Source: Lysobacteraceae bacterium P
GTDB taxonomy: Bacteria > Pseudomonadota > Gammaproteobacteria > Xanthomonadales > Xanthomonadaceae
Assembly (NCBI GenBank): GCA_005503055.1
Contig: SCOX01000001.1
Coordinates: 682,001 to 746,000, forward strand
DNA length: 64,000 bases
Direction of reading: 5' to 3'
The notes under the pieces were generated by a model, which saw nothing but the letters and a program-made list of their open reading frames with translations, was not told the origin of the DNA and made no database searches. The stretch's first letter is position 1. Each line of letters begins with the position of its first letter. Below are positions 38,885 through 46,983 of this stretch, in pieces. The position numbers and the translations under genes are program-made.

Positions 38885-40207
38885 GTGCCCGCATCTTTGC
38901 TAATAGTCGACGACGACCTGGACTTCACGTCGTCCGCGGCCGACTTCGCACGCGTTCGGGGATTCCAGCCGTACGTGGCGCATTCACTCGAGCAATCGCG
39001 CCAGTTCAGCCATCTGCCGCCGTTGGACTTGTTGCTGCTCGATCTGGAACTGCCCGATGGCAACGGCATGGAACTGCTCGACGATCCTGCCGCGCCGATG
39101 CACGACCATGCCGTGATCGTCACCGGACAGCCGTCGGTGGAGTCGGCGATCCAGGCGGTGTCGCGACCGATCTACGACTATCTGCTCAAGCCGCTTTGTC
39201 CGGCGCAGTTCGATGCCCTGCTCACCCAGGCTGCCGCGGCGCACGCGCGCAACCACGGCGCCGCGGCGCGCTACGGCATGATCGGCGAGTGCGAAGCGAT
39301 GCGGCGGGTGGCGGACCAGATCGAACGGGTTGCACCGTCCGATGCATCGGTGCTCATCAGCGGCGAAAGCGGTGCGGGCAAGGAACTGGTGGCACGCGCG
39401 ATCCACGAACGCAGCGGCCGTCGTGGGCAGTTCGTGGCGGTCAATGCCGGAGCGATCTCGCCCGACCTGCTGGCCAGCCATCTGTTCGGCCACGAGCGCG
39501 GCAGCTTCACCGGGGCCAACAGCCGCCATGCCGGCTACTTCGAGCAGGCCAACGGCGGCACGCTGTTCCTCGACGAGATCACCGAGATGTCGCCGGCGTT
39601 GCAGGTCTATCTGCTGCGCGTGCTCGAAAGCGGAACCCTCACGCGCGTGGGGGGCAGCGAGAGCATCGCCATCGACGTTCGCATCGTCGCGGCGACCAAT
39701 CGCGATCCGTATGCCGCGCTCGACGCCGGCACGCTGCGCGAGGACCTTTACTACCGTCTCGCGGACTTCACACTCGAACTGCCGAACCTGCGCGAACGCG
39801 GAGAAGACATCCTGCTGTTGGCGCGGCATTTCCTGGACACGCTCAATCTCCGCCATGGCGCGGCCAAGCGCTTCGCCGATGGCACCGAGCGCATGCTGAT
39901 GCGGCATGCCTGGCCGGGCAATGTGCGCGAACTGCGCAGCGCGGTGCAGCGCGCTTTCCTGTGCAGCGACGACGGCGTGGTGCGGATCCGTCCGGTATCG
40001 CGGCGGCCCTACGCGTCCGAACGTGATCCGGGTTCGCTGATCTTCAACGTTGGCATGAGCTACGCGCAGGTCGAACGCGAGATGCTCGACCGCACTCTCG
40101 CGCACTTCGACAACGACCGCACCCTCACTGCGCAGGCGCTCGGCGTGAGCGTGCGCACGATCCACAACCAGCTGGCACGAATGCGTATGCGAGGCTCGGA
40201 CGAGTGA
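38885..40207 (+). CDS. NtrC-type sigma-54-dependent response regulator (GSFTGA variant)
   Basis: 440 residues. Receiver with D9/D10/D11 and phospho-acceptor D53 (LLLLDLELP), AAA+ domain with Walker A GESGAGKE, Walker B GGTLFLDEI and sensor arginines, and a FIS-like C-terminal helix-turn-helix (LTAQALGVSVRTIHNQLARM). The sigma-54 contact loop reads GSFTGA instead of the usual GAFTGA. The start is GTG 38885 giving (M)PASLLIVDDDLDFTSS. The stop overlaps the next gene's GTG by 4 bp (GTGA). Confidence 0.9.
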   Translation: MPASLLIVDDDLDFTSSAADFARVRGFQPYVAHSLEQSRQFSHLPPLDLLLLDLELPDGNGMELLDDPAAPMHDHAVIVTGQPSVESAIQAVSRPIYDYLLKPLCPAQFDALLTQAAAAHARNHGAAARYGMIGECEAMRRVADQIERVAPSDASVLISGESGAGKELVARAIHERSGRRGQFVAVNAGAISPDLLASHLFGHERGSFTGANSRHAGYFEQANGGTLFLDEITEMSPALQVYLLRVLESGTLTRVGGSESIAIDVRIVAATNRDPYAALDAGTLREDLYYRLADFTLELPNLRERGEDILLLARHFLDTLNLRHGAAKRFADGTERMLMRHAWPGNVRELRSAVQRAFLCSDDGVVRIRPVSRRPYASERDPGSLIFNVGMSYAQVEREMLDRTLAHFDNDRTLTAQALGVSVRTIHNQLARMRMRGSDE

Positions 40208-40416
40208 GCTTTCCACCCCGGGACGAGAAGGCGGCGCGACAGTGGCGCCATGACCTTCGCAACGAACTCAACGTGGTCACGATGGCGACGTCGACCGCGA
40301 TCGCGCTGCTCGGCCACGGCGCGAGCCTGGATCTCGTGCGCGATCACCTGGCCCGCGCGGAGGCGGCATGCGGCCGCTGCCGGGACCTGGTGATGGAGCC
40401 GGACGATCCCGCGTGA
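40204..40416 (+). CDS. Mini histidine-phosphotransfer-like protein (DHp-only)
   Basis: 70 residues: two helices, RQWRHDLRNELNVVTMATST and SLDLVRDHLARAEAACGRCR, with an H-box-like HDLRNELN (His16). This resembles the dimerisation/phosphotransfer helices of a sensor kinase but lacks any catalytic ATPase domain. The conserved Pro of the usual H-box (HDLRxPL) is Glu here. GTG start, overlapping the NtrC-like regulator's stop by 4 bp, so the two proteins are made together. It could be a phosphate relay or sink for that regulator, or a degenerate kinase fragment. Confidence 0.6.
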   Translation: MSFPPRDEKAARQWRHDLRNELNVVTMATSTAIALLGHGASLDLVRDHLARAEAACGRCRDLVMEPDDPA

Positions 40417-40458
40417 CGCGCTCGGCGATCGATTCGCCGCGCGACAAGGCAGCCATTG

Positions 40459-40490
40459 GAAAGGGCCCGCGGCAATCCGCGGGCCCTTCC
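40459..40490. terminator. Strong terminator hairpin after the regulator pair
   Basis: GGAAAGGGCCCGCGG-CAAT-CCGCGGGCCCTTCC forms a 15-bp stem. It closes the NtrC-DHp transcript and lies 27 bp from the BON gene's stop, so it may also serve that opposing transcript. Confidence 0.85.
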
Positions 40491-40516
40491 CTGCTCTCCA
40501 ACGCTACCGTCATGCC

Positions 40517-41650
40517 TCAATGCGGTGACGATCCGCTCGGATTGTCGCCACCGCTTCGGTTTGGCGTCGCCGAAGGAGAGGCGCTACCGCCTGCCTGGCG
40601 CGTGCGCCCCTGTGTCGTGGTCGACTCGCCCGCTCGTTGCTCGCTGCCCGAACTTGCGTACTGCGACTTCACCTGGAGTCGATTGTCGACCTGTTTCACG
40701 CCGCTGCTGGCATCGGCAAGGTCTTCGGCGCGGTGTTTCATCCAGCGCTCGGCGACGGTGCCTTCCAGCGTGATGACGCCGTTGACGCAGCGTACGTTGA
40801 TGTCGCTGGCATCGAGGTAATCGTCCTCGGTGAGGCGTTCGTTGATGTCCTCCAGCACGCGTTCGTCCGAGCGCGTATAGGACTTCGGGCCCATGCCACG
40901 ATAGCTGCGGAGCTGATCGTGACCACGCCCCTCATCGCGTTGGGACACGTAGCCAGTCGCGTAGCCGCTGGCGCCGTAGCGACTGTCGTATGCCTGATCA
41001 TCGGCATAGCCCGACGACAGACCGTAGCCCTCGCCATAGCCGCGTTCCCAGTGCCGTGCTCCTTCGCGGCGGCCGGCTTCGCCGCCCTCGTAGCCGCGAT
41101 ATTCGCGGCCGCTTCCGTAGCCGTGCGAGCCGTAGCTGTGTTCGCCCTGGCCGTAGGCCTGCGTGCCGTAGTCGCGCTGATTGCTGTAATCCTGGTTGGC
41201 GCGATTGCGAGGGTGGTTTTCGTAGTCGCCGTGCTGCTGCGGTGCATAGCCCTGGCCGCTCGCCGCCCGGCTGGCGTAGCGCGGATTCGCGTATTCGCCG
41301 CGATCGCGTCCGTAGTCCGAGCCGTGGCGTTCGAATTCGTTGCTGCCCTGGGCGCCGTAGGTGCCCTGCTCTCCCCAGCGTTGGGATTCGCGGCGCCCCT
41401 GCGACCAGTCCGCTTCCTCACGTCCCATCGTGCTGGCGGATTGACGGTCCATGCCGCCGCCCTGGCCGGTTTCGTAATCGCCTGCGTAGCGTCCCTGCAC
41501 GCGACTTTGACTGGTGTCGTTCCATTCCTCGCCTGCGCCCCAGCGTCGCGTGCCGCGCTGGCCGGCCTCCGATCGCGTTCCGTAGTCGGAACCGGCCTGG
41601 CGTTGACGCTGGCGCTCATCGTTGCGCCTGGACTCATCACGTTCGTTCAT
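40517..41650 (-). CDS. BON-domain protein with long Gly/Tyr/Arg-rich disordered region
   Basis: 377 residues. The first about 255 residues are low complexity, rich in Gly, Tyr, Arg, Gln, Ser and Glu (e.g. GYAPQQHGDYENHPRNRANQ, GQGEHSYGSHGYGSGREYRG). A BON domain follows at about 262-327 (DERVLEDINERLTEDDYLDA, ITLEGTVAERWMKHRAEDLA), then another disordered tail. BON domains bind phospholipid or support envelope stability. There is no signal peptide. Start ATG 41650 has GGAGAGGA upstream. The region is coded by GC-rich triplets with no single repeating unit. Confidence 0.75.
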   Translation of the reverse strand: MNERDESRRNDERQRQRQAGSDYGTRSEAGQRGTRRWGAGEEWNDTSQSRVQGRYAGDYETGQGGGMDRQSASTMGREEADWSQGRRESQRWGEQGTYGAQGSNEFERHGSDYGRDRGEYANPRYASRAASGQGYAPQQHGDYENHPRNRANQDYSNQRDYGTQAYGQGEHSYGSHGYGSGREYRGYEGGEAGRREGARHWERGYGEGYGLSSGYADDQAYDSRYGASGYATGYVSQRDEGRGHDQLRSYRGMGPKSYTRSDERVLEDINERLTEDDYLDASDINVRCVNGVITLEGTVAERWMKHRAEDLADASSGVKQVDNRLQVKSQYASSGSEQRAGESTTTQGRTRQAGGSASPSATPNRSGGDNPSGSSPH

Positions 41651-42226
41651 CGTTCCTCTCCTTCCATTCAACCAAGCCCGCCCTGTTTCCAGGGCGCGCG
41701 CACCGAGCCGGAACGCGTCTTGCGCAACGGCCTTCAATTCACCGGTTCCCGATCGCTCGTCAGGCACTGGACTACCCTCCTGTTTGGGTATGGATGTGGA
41801 TGTGCGATGCACGACTGGGCAGGAGCCGCGTGCCGCGCCCGTTCCCAGGCCGATCCCACTGCGTCGCGTGCACCGCATGCAACACCACTGTGCCGCGTCG
41901 CATGTAAAGACAGTGCGGACATTGTTCAGTCACTGCGTGAAGTTGCGTAGTTGGAAAGGTGGACTACGCGTGATGCGCGAAACAAGAATGACGCTTCGCA
42001 AGCCGCGATTCGCGCGCCGGACGGCAAAGGCGTCCTCGCAGCGTGCGCACGCCAGTGGCGCGGAAGGCGATCCGATCGCGAAAGAATTTCCTTCGGCGAT
42101 GTTGCCATCGCGCTGAATGCGCGCCACGCCGCATCGTCGACACGCGCGTGTTCGCGCATTAACCGCGCGGGTGATGTGACGGATGCGTGACTCGGTTTGC
42201 CGGCGCCGATCGGCGACGGTGCGCGT
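41651..42226. other. 576-bp spacer without a convincing gene
   Basis: Divergent-type spacer between the BON gene (transcribed left, start 41650) and the end of the TonB-like gene (stop 42227). Short open frames exist (for example a 47-codon basic frame at 41972), but none shows a good ribosome site with a recognisable product. The first about 300 bp are the likely promoter region of the BON gene; the rest is featureless to me. Confidence 0.5.
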
Positions 42227-44002
42227 TTACGGCTTCACGCTGCCGTTGTCTTCCTGCAACGCAGGCTTGAACGGGATGTCCGGTGGCGGACGCGCTTCGG
42301 CCGGCTGGTCGTTGAGGTTGGGATCGCTCAGACCGCAGCCGCCGCCCAGGCCGAGCATCGAGACGATGCATTCGATTCGCTTGTTGGAGCCGGGAATCGG
42401 GATGGAGACCTTCTGGATGCCCTTGCGCACCCATTCGGCCAGCAGCGTTTCGTCGGGGACCCAGTACTTGTCGAACGAGGTGGGTTCGAAGTCGGTCGGT
42501 TTGCGCCGCAGCCAGGTGCCAGAGCGGTCGAGGTCGCGGATTTCTTCGGTGATCGCTCCCGGCGGTCGTGGCGGCGATGCGGAGCCCGAAGGCTCGGCCA
42601 CGCGCACGCTGCCGTCGCTGTTGTACAGGCCCGGCGTGATGCCGCGCTGACCGCCGGGCGCGTTGCGCGTGCTGGCGCCCCAATCGTCGCCGCGCTGCGG
42701 CGTGGACCAGGTTCCCGGCGCGGGCGTCGGACGGGGGCCGGCACCCGCGGTGGCCGGCTGGCTGCCGCTGCCCGCCGTCGCAGGCGCGGTGCCCGACGGT
42801 GCGGCGCTCGGCGCAGTGGATGCCGCAGCCGCGGTCGACGGTGCAGCGGAAGACGCGGCCGAGGGAGCGGGACTCGTGGCGGCGGTCGCCGCGCGGGTCG
42901 CGGCGGACGGGCTCGAAGCGGCAGGCGCGGGCGGCGCCGGAGTGGGCGGCGATGGCACGTCGCGCGTGCGCACGGCCTGCTCGGTCGTGCGTACCTGCGG
43001 CACGGGCACCGCCGGTTCGGGCAAGGCGCGCACCGGCACACGCGGCAACGGCGTGGGCACTTCGCGCACGGTGACCTCGCGAGTGCGTTGTTCGATCATC
43101 GGTACGGCGACTTCGCGCGGTGCGATGTCGGGTCGAATCGGCTGCACCGGTTCGGCCACTTCGGCGGTCCGCACGGTGGGCGTGGGCACGCTCAGCGACG
43201 GCACCGCGAGCGCGTTCTCGGGCGGCAGTCGGCGCGTCGGCGGCAGCACGAAGACCTGCGGCGCGTCGGGCACCGGTTCGCTCACCGTCACGGCCTGCTC
43301 GACCTGCGGCGCCGGCGCCGGCAGTTGCGGTTCGGGCACGTCGCGTTGTGCGACTTCGGGCAGCGGCGCATCGATCGGTGGCGCCGGCGGCGCAGGCACG
43401 GTGGGCGTCGGCGGCTGCGAAGGTGCGGGTTGCGCCTGCGTCGTGGCCTGCGGCTGCGCGGGTGAAGGCGCAGGCGCGGCGGCTGGCGCGGCCGTTGCAT
43501 CGGGCTGCTGCGTGGGTTCGCTGGCGCCGCCGCCGGGTTCCTTCGGCGTGCCGGTGCCGATGTACTCGATCATCGTCACCTCCTCGCCCTGCGGCGGCGG
43601 TGCGCTGACGGCCATGAAGCGCAGGTACATCAGGTACAGCAGCAGCGCACTGAAAAGGACGTGCCAGAAAATCGTGAAGGTGGCCGCAAACCAATGCGTG
43701 CGGCGGTCGTACTTGTCCCAGCGTTCGGACGCGTGCGGCCAGTCCTGGCGCATCAGCGCGCTGAAGGCCTGCCAGCGCGTCAGATCGCCCAGTCGCCTCG
43801 GCCGCGACGCCAGCGGGCGCTGCAGGAACACGGCGATGATCGCGTCCGACGTCGCGCCGCGCACCGCGCCGACGCGCTCGCCCATGGCGTCGAACCAGGC
43901 CTGCCAGCCCTGCGGGAATTCACCCGCCTTGCGGCGAAGGTGCGGCGAGACCAGCTGCAGCCTTCGCTGCAGGGCGTGGATGAGGTCGGCGGCGGAGAAC
44001 AT
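42227..44002 (-). CDS. TonB-like transmembrane protein with Pro/Ala-rich repeats
   Basis: 591 residues. A cytoplasmic N-terminus (about 1-103), one membrane helix (about 104-128, FAATFTIFWHVLFSALLLYL), then about 330 residues of Pro/Ala/Val-rich periplasmic linker with many short VP, AP and PA steps, and a C-terminal domain from about 490 (LRRKPTDFEPTSFDKYWVPD, ending in a conserved-looking LGGGCGLSDPNL). Xanthomonads carry similar proteins called transmembrane repetitive proteins. The layout resembles TonB, but no YP or TonB C-terminal motif was seen. A coil could span the periplasm. It lies 19 bp from nfuA. Confidence 0.7.
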   Translation of the reverse strand: MFSAADLIHALQRRLQLVSPHLRRKAGEFPQGWQAWFDAMGERVGAVRGATSDAIIAVFLQRPLASRPRRLGDLTRWQAFSALMRQDWPHASERWDKYDRRTHWFAATFTIFWHVLFSALLLYLMYLRFMAVSAPPPQGEEVTMIEYIGTGTPKEPGGGASEPTQQPDATAAPAAAPAPSPAQPQATTQAQPAPSQPPTPTVPAPPAPPIDAPLPEVAQRDVPEPQLPAPAPQVEQAVTVSEPVPDAPQVFVLPPTRRLPPENALAVPSLSVPTPTVRTAEVAEPVQPIRPDIAPREVAVPMIEQRTREVTVREVPTPLPRVPVRALPEPAVPVPQVRTTEQAVRTRDVPSPPTPAPPAPAASSPSAATRAATAATSPAPSAASSAAPSTAAAASTAPSAAPSGTAPATAGSGSQPATAGAGPRPTPAPGTWSTPQRGDDWGASTRNAPGGQRGITPGLYNSDGSVRVAEPSGSASPPRPPGAITEEIRDLDRSGTWLRRKPTDFEPTSFDKYWVPDETLLAEWVRKGIQKVSIPIPGSNKRIECIVSMLGLGGGCGLSDPNLNDQPAEARPPPDIPFKPALQEDNGSVKP

Positions 44003-44021
44003 CTACGTCGCCGGTTCCGGC

Positions 44022-44618
44022 TCAGGCCGCGCTGTCGCGGCGGATGTAAGGCGCGTCGCCGGTCTCGTGGTCGGTCGCGTCGCGTACCGCCGTCACGCCC
44101 GGCACCTTGTTCAGCAGGGTCTTCTCGATGCCCTGCTTGAGCGTCACGTCCGCCATGCCGCAGCCGTGGCAACCGCCACCGAAGCGCAGCACGACCACGC
44201 CATCGGCGGTGACTTCCTGCACCGAGACGTTTCCGCGGTGCGAGGCGAGCTGCGGATTGATCTCCTGCTCGACGATCCAGTGAACGCGCTCGACCAGCGA
44301 TGCCGATTCGGCCGGCGCTTCGCCCTTGATCTTCGGCGCGCGGATCTGCAACTGGCCGCCGGTGGCCTGGGTTTCGTAATCGATCTCCGCGCCGTCGAGG
44401 TACTTCACGCTGGGCGCATCGAGCCAGAGCGTGAAGCCTTCGCAATCGATCGCCCACTCGTCGCCCTGCAGATCGCCGGGTTCGGCGAATTCCAGGCGCA
44501 CGTCCGCGCGCGGCGTGCCGGCGTGCACCGCCGCCAGCCGGACGCCAAGGCCCGGCAGGGACTCGCGCTCGATCAGCTTGAGGAAGTAGCGCTGGGCGGA
44601 TTCGGAAATATTGATCAT
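44022..44618 (-). CDS. nfuA: Fe/S biogenesis protein NfuA
   Basis: 198 residues. Degenerate A-type N-terminal domain ([20 protein letters not shown]) plus a Nfu domain with the CxxC scaffold motif [20 protein letters not shown]. It carries Fe-S clusters to target proteins, especially under oxidative stress or low iron. Its start lies 106 bp from the divergent phhB GTG start. Confidence 0.95.
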   Translation of the reverse strand: MINISESAQRYFLKLIERESLPGLGVRLAAVHAGTPRADVRLEFAEPGDLQGDEWAIDCEGFTLWLDAPSVKYLDGAEIDYETQATGGQLQIRAPKIKGEAPAESASLVERVHWIVEQEINPQLASHRGNVSVQEVTADGVVVLRFGGGCHGCGMADVTLKQGIEKTLLNKVPGVTAVRDATDHETGDAPYIRRDSAA

Positions 44619-44724
44619 GGGGCTATTCTAACGGGGTCCGCGCGGCCTGATGGCGCGCCCATCACCCGCGATGCCCGACGATGCGTTCCATTCAGTCGGC
44701 ATGTCACGCAAGGAGCTCCGCACC

Positions 44725-45066
44725 GTGAACGACCTGATTCCCCTCGCCCAGGCTCACTGCATCGCCCGTCGCGGCAGCGAGCATCGGCTCAGCGAAGCGC
44801 GTGTTCGCGAGTTGCTGCCCGAGATCCCGGGTTGGGAGGTGGTGGAGGACGGCCATGCGATCTCCAGGACGTTCCGCTTCGCCAATTACCATGAAACGAT
44901 GGCCTTCGTGAATGCTCTGGCGTTCATGGCCCACCGCGAGGACCACCATCCGGACCTCGGCGTGCACTACGACCGGTGCGTCGTGCGCTACTCCACCCAC
45001 GACGTCGGCGGTCTGAGCGAGAACGACTTCATCTGTGCCGCCAAGGCCCAAGCCCTGGTCGCCTGA
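44725..45066 (+). CDS. phhB: 4a-hydroxytetrahydrobiopterin dehydratase (PCD/DCoH)
   Basis: 113 residues. Recycles the pterin cofactor of aromatic amino acid hydroxylases. The family core is clear: [40 protein letters not shown] and [20 protein letters not shown], with the catalytic His residues. GTG 44725 has AGGAG 9 nt upstream and is chosen over the ATG at 44701, which would extend the protein by 8 residues. No phenylalanine hydroxylase gene is visible in the window. Confidence 0.9.
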   Translation: MNDLIPLAQAHCIARRGSEHRLSEARVRELLPEIPGWEVVEDGHAISRTFRFANYHETMAFVNALAFMAHREDHHPDLGVHYDRCVVRYSTHDVGGLSENDFICAAKAQALVA

Positions 45067-45094
45067 CCCGTCCACCGCCCGCGAGGTGCCCCGC

Positions 45095-45514
45095 ATGGTC
45101 CTGTCCCGCCTCCGCATCGCGCTGATCTCCGGCGTCCTCGCTTCGGCCATGGCCGCATGCCAGCCGCAGCCACCGCCGGCGCCGGTACCGACCACGGAGC
45201 TGCTCGCCGTCGACACCCCGCCGCCGGGCTATCCGGAAGAACTGGCCTGCGACAACGTTGGCGGCCAGGTGGTGCTGGCGATGACGGTCGGCGTGGACGG
45301 CAAGCCGAGTTCGGTCGAGGTGTTCCGCAGCAGCGGCAATCCGGCCCTGGACAAGGCGGCGCAGGAGGGCGTGCGGGGCTGGACGTTCAAACCCGCCACG
45401 CGCGCTGGCCAGGCACAACCCTCGCGACTGCAGGTGCCGGTCAACTTCAATCCGCCGCAGATGCGGCCGCAGTCGTGCTTCGTGCTCGACGAAAAGCGCC
45501 GCCGCGGCGGTTGA
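45095..45514 (+). CDS. TonB-C-like lipoprotein
   Basis: 139 residues. Type II signal peptide MVLSRLRIALISGVLASAMA ending AC (lipobox ASAMAA-C). A short Pro-rich linker is followed by a TonB C-terminal-like domain: YPEELACDNVGGQVVLAMTV, GVDGKPSSVEVFRSSGNPAL, DKAAQEGVRGWTFKPATRAG. Such proteins carry the TonB fold alone in the periplasm. It follows phhB by 28 bp. Two cysteines of the mature domain could form a disulfide. Confidence 0.8.
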   Translation: MVLSRLRIALISGVLASAMAACQPQPPPAPVPTTELLAVDTPPPGYPEELACDNVGGQVVLAMTVGVDGKPSSVEVFRSSGNPALDKAAQEGVRGWTFKPATRAGQAQPSRLQVPVNFNPPQMRPQSCFVLDEKRRRGG

Positions 45515-45523
45515 TGCCAGCGC

Positions 45524-46537
45524 TCAGGCGAGGCGATCGAGGACGTCGATCAGTTCCGGCGCCAGCGGCGCGTTGAGCAGGTAAGGCGTCTTGCCGCCGT
45601 CCAGCGCGAACTCCAGCGTGGACGCGTGCAGGAACAACCGCTTCAGGCCGGCCTGATCGCGCAACCGCTTGTTGGCCTCCACGTCGCCGTATTTGTCGTC
45701 GCCGGCGATCGGATGGCCGATGTGCTGTGCATGCACGCGGATCTGGTGGGTGCGGCCGGTCTCGATGCGCACCTCGCAGTACGACTGCCCGCCGCGCCGT
45801 TCCAGCACCTTGAAGTGGCTCAGGGACGGCTTGCCGATGGGATTGACCTGCACGTGCCGCTCGCCACCCTGGCGCAGGCCCACGTGCAGGGGGGCATCGA
45901 CGGTCATCACGCCATCGGGCATGCGCCCGGTGAGCAGTGCCAGGTAGCGCTTGGTGATGCTCGCGCCCTTCACGGCGGGATCCTCGCGCATCAACGCCTG
46001 AAGCTCGGTCAGGGCCGAGCGCTTCTTGGCGACGATCAGCAGCCCCGAGGTGTCGCGGTCCAGCCGATGCACCAGCTCCAGCGTCTGCCCCGGCCGCAGC
46101 GCCCGCAGCGATTCGATCGCCCCGTGGCTGATGCCGCTGCCGCCATGGCTGGCCAATCCGGAAGGTTTGTTCAGCGCGAGCAACCGCGCGTCCTCGAACA
46201 CGATCGCCGCTTCCAGCGCGTCCAGCAGCCCCTTGGGCGGCGGCGTCCTGTCGCCCGCTTCGCTGAGACGAACGGGCGGAATCCGCACCTCGTCCCCGCC
46301 TTCGAGTTTGCGTTCGGCCTTGGCGCGGCCGCCGTTCACCCGGACCTGTCCGGAGCGCACGATCTTGTAGACCAGCGAGCGCGGCGCCCCCTTCAACTGC
46401 CCCAGCAGGAAGTTGTCCAGGCGCTGCCCGGCACGGTCGTCGGGGACGCGCACCGTGCGGACCTGGGCCGGCTCATTGGCCGCACGCGGCGCCGTTCCGG
46501 TACGGCCCGGGCTCTTGTTCGGGTCTGAATGGGTCAT
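45524..46537 (-). CDS. rluC: 23S rRNA pseudouridine synthase (RluC/RluD-type)
   Basis: 337 residues. N-terminal S4 RNA-binding domain (QRLDNFLLGQLKGAPRSLVY, KIVRSGQVRVNG) and a catalytic domain with the signature HRLDRDTSGLLIVAKK and the Lys/Ile core ETGRTHQIRVHAQHIGHPIA. The catalytic Asp lies in HRLD(R)D. Divergent from rne across a 446-bp spacer. The RluC versus RluD choice is not decided by what I can see, but the rne neighbour is the classic context for rluC. Confidence 0.85.
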   Translation of the reverse strand: MTHSDPNKSPGRTGTAPRAANEPAQVRTVRVPDDRAGQRLDNFLLGQLKGAPRSLVYKIVRSGQVRVNGGRAKAERKLEGGDEVRIPPVRLSEAGDRTPPPKGLLDALEAAIVFEDARLLALNKPSGLASHGGSGISHGAIESLRALRPGQTLELVHRLDRDTSGLLIVAKKRSALTELQALMREDPAVKGASITKRYLALLTGRMPDGVMTVDAPLHVGLRQGGERHVQVNPIGKPSLSHFKVLERRGGQSYCEVRIETGRTHQIRVHAQHIGHPIAGDDKYGDVEANKRLRDQAGLKRLFLHASTLEFALDGGKTPYLLNAPLAPELIDVLDRLA

Positions 46538-46554
46538 CGTGAGGGGTTATCTGT

Positions 46555-46983
46555 TACACTCGCGACGCGAGATAAGGTTTTGATTTCGCAGGAAGTTACT
46601 TCACAAAGGCCGAAAGCCCTTTCCTGCGATTCCGGTCCGCGCCTAACCACTGCCCCCGGGGCAGCCATGTTAGCAGCGATGGCCCGGCGGAACCCGAACT
46701 CGCCGAAGCGGGTCAAACCGCTCGTGATGAACACGTCCCGCGCGGCGTTCGCGCCGCCGGTCCCTAAGCTGTCTTGAATAGAAAACAAATAAGCGCTCCC
46801 GCGGCGTGCCGTGGTGTCGTAGCGCTGGAAAACTTGAGGCCGCAGCGCCAGGCTCCGCCCCAGAAGGCGACCGGCGCGCGGCTTGCGGTATCCAGAGGCG
46901 AAACGCCCCACGGCGTTCCGCGGCTGCAGGACGTGCATGCGTCCTGCGCCGACCACGCGCAGGAGCGCGCGAGGAACGCAACA
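46555..46983 (+). promoter_or_regulatory. rne promoter region and long 5' leader
   Basis: The 446-bp spacer 46538-46983 before rne has no gene. A TGTTACACT extended -10 (hexamer 46555-46560) with no good -35 would give a leader of about 415 nt. Long leaders are known for rne in E. coli, where RNase E binds and shortens its own mRNA. I see several GC hairpins but no defined motif. Confidence 0.5.

Noticed and set aside
41972-42116. Short basic frame in the BON/TonB-like spacer
   Set aside because: 47 codons, no ribosome site and no recognisable product.
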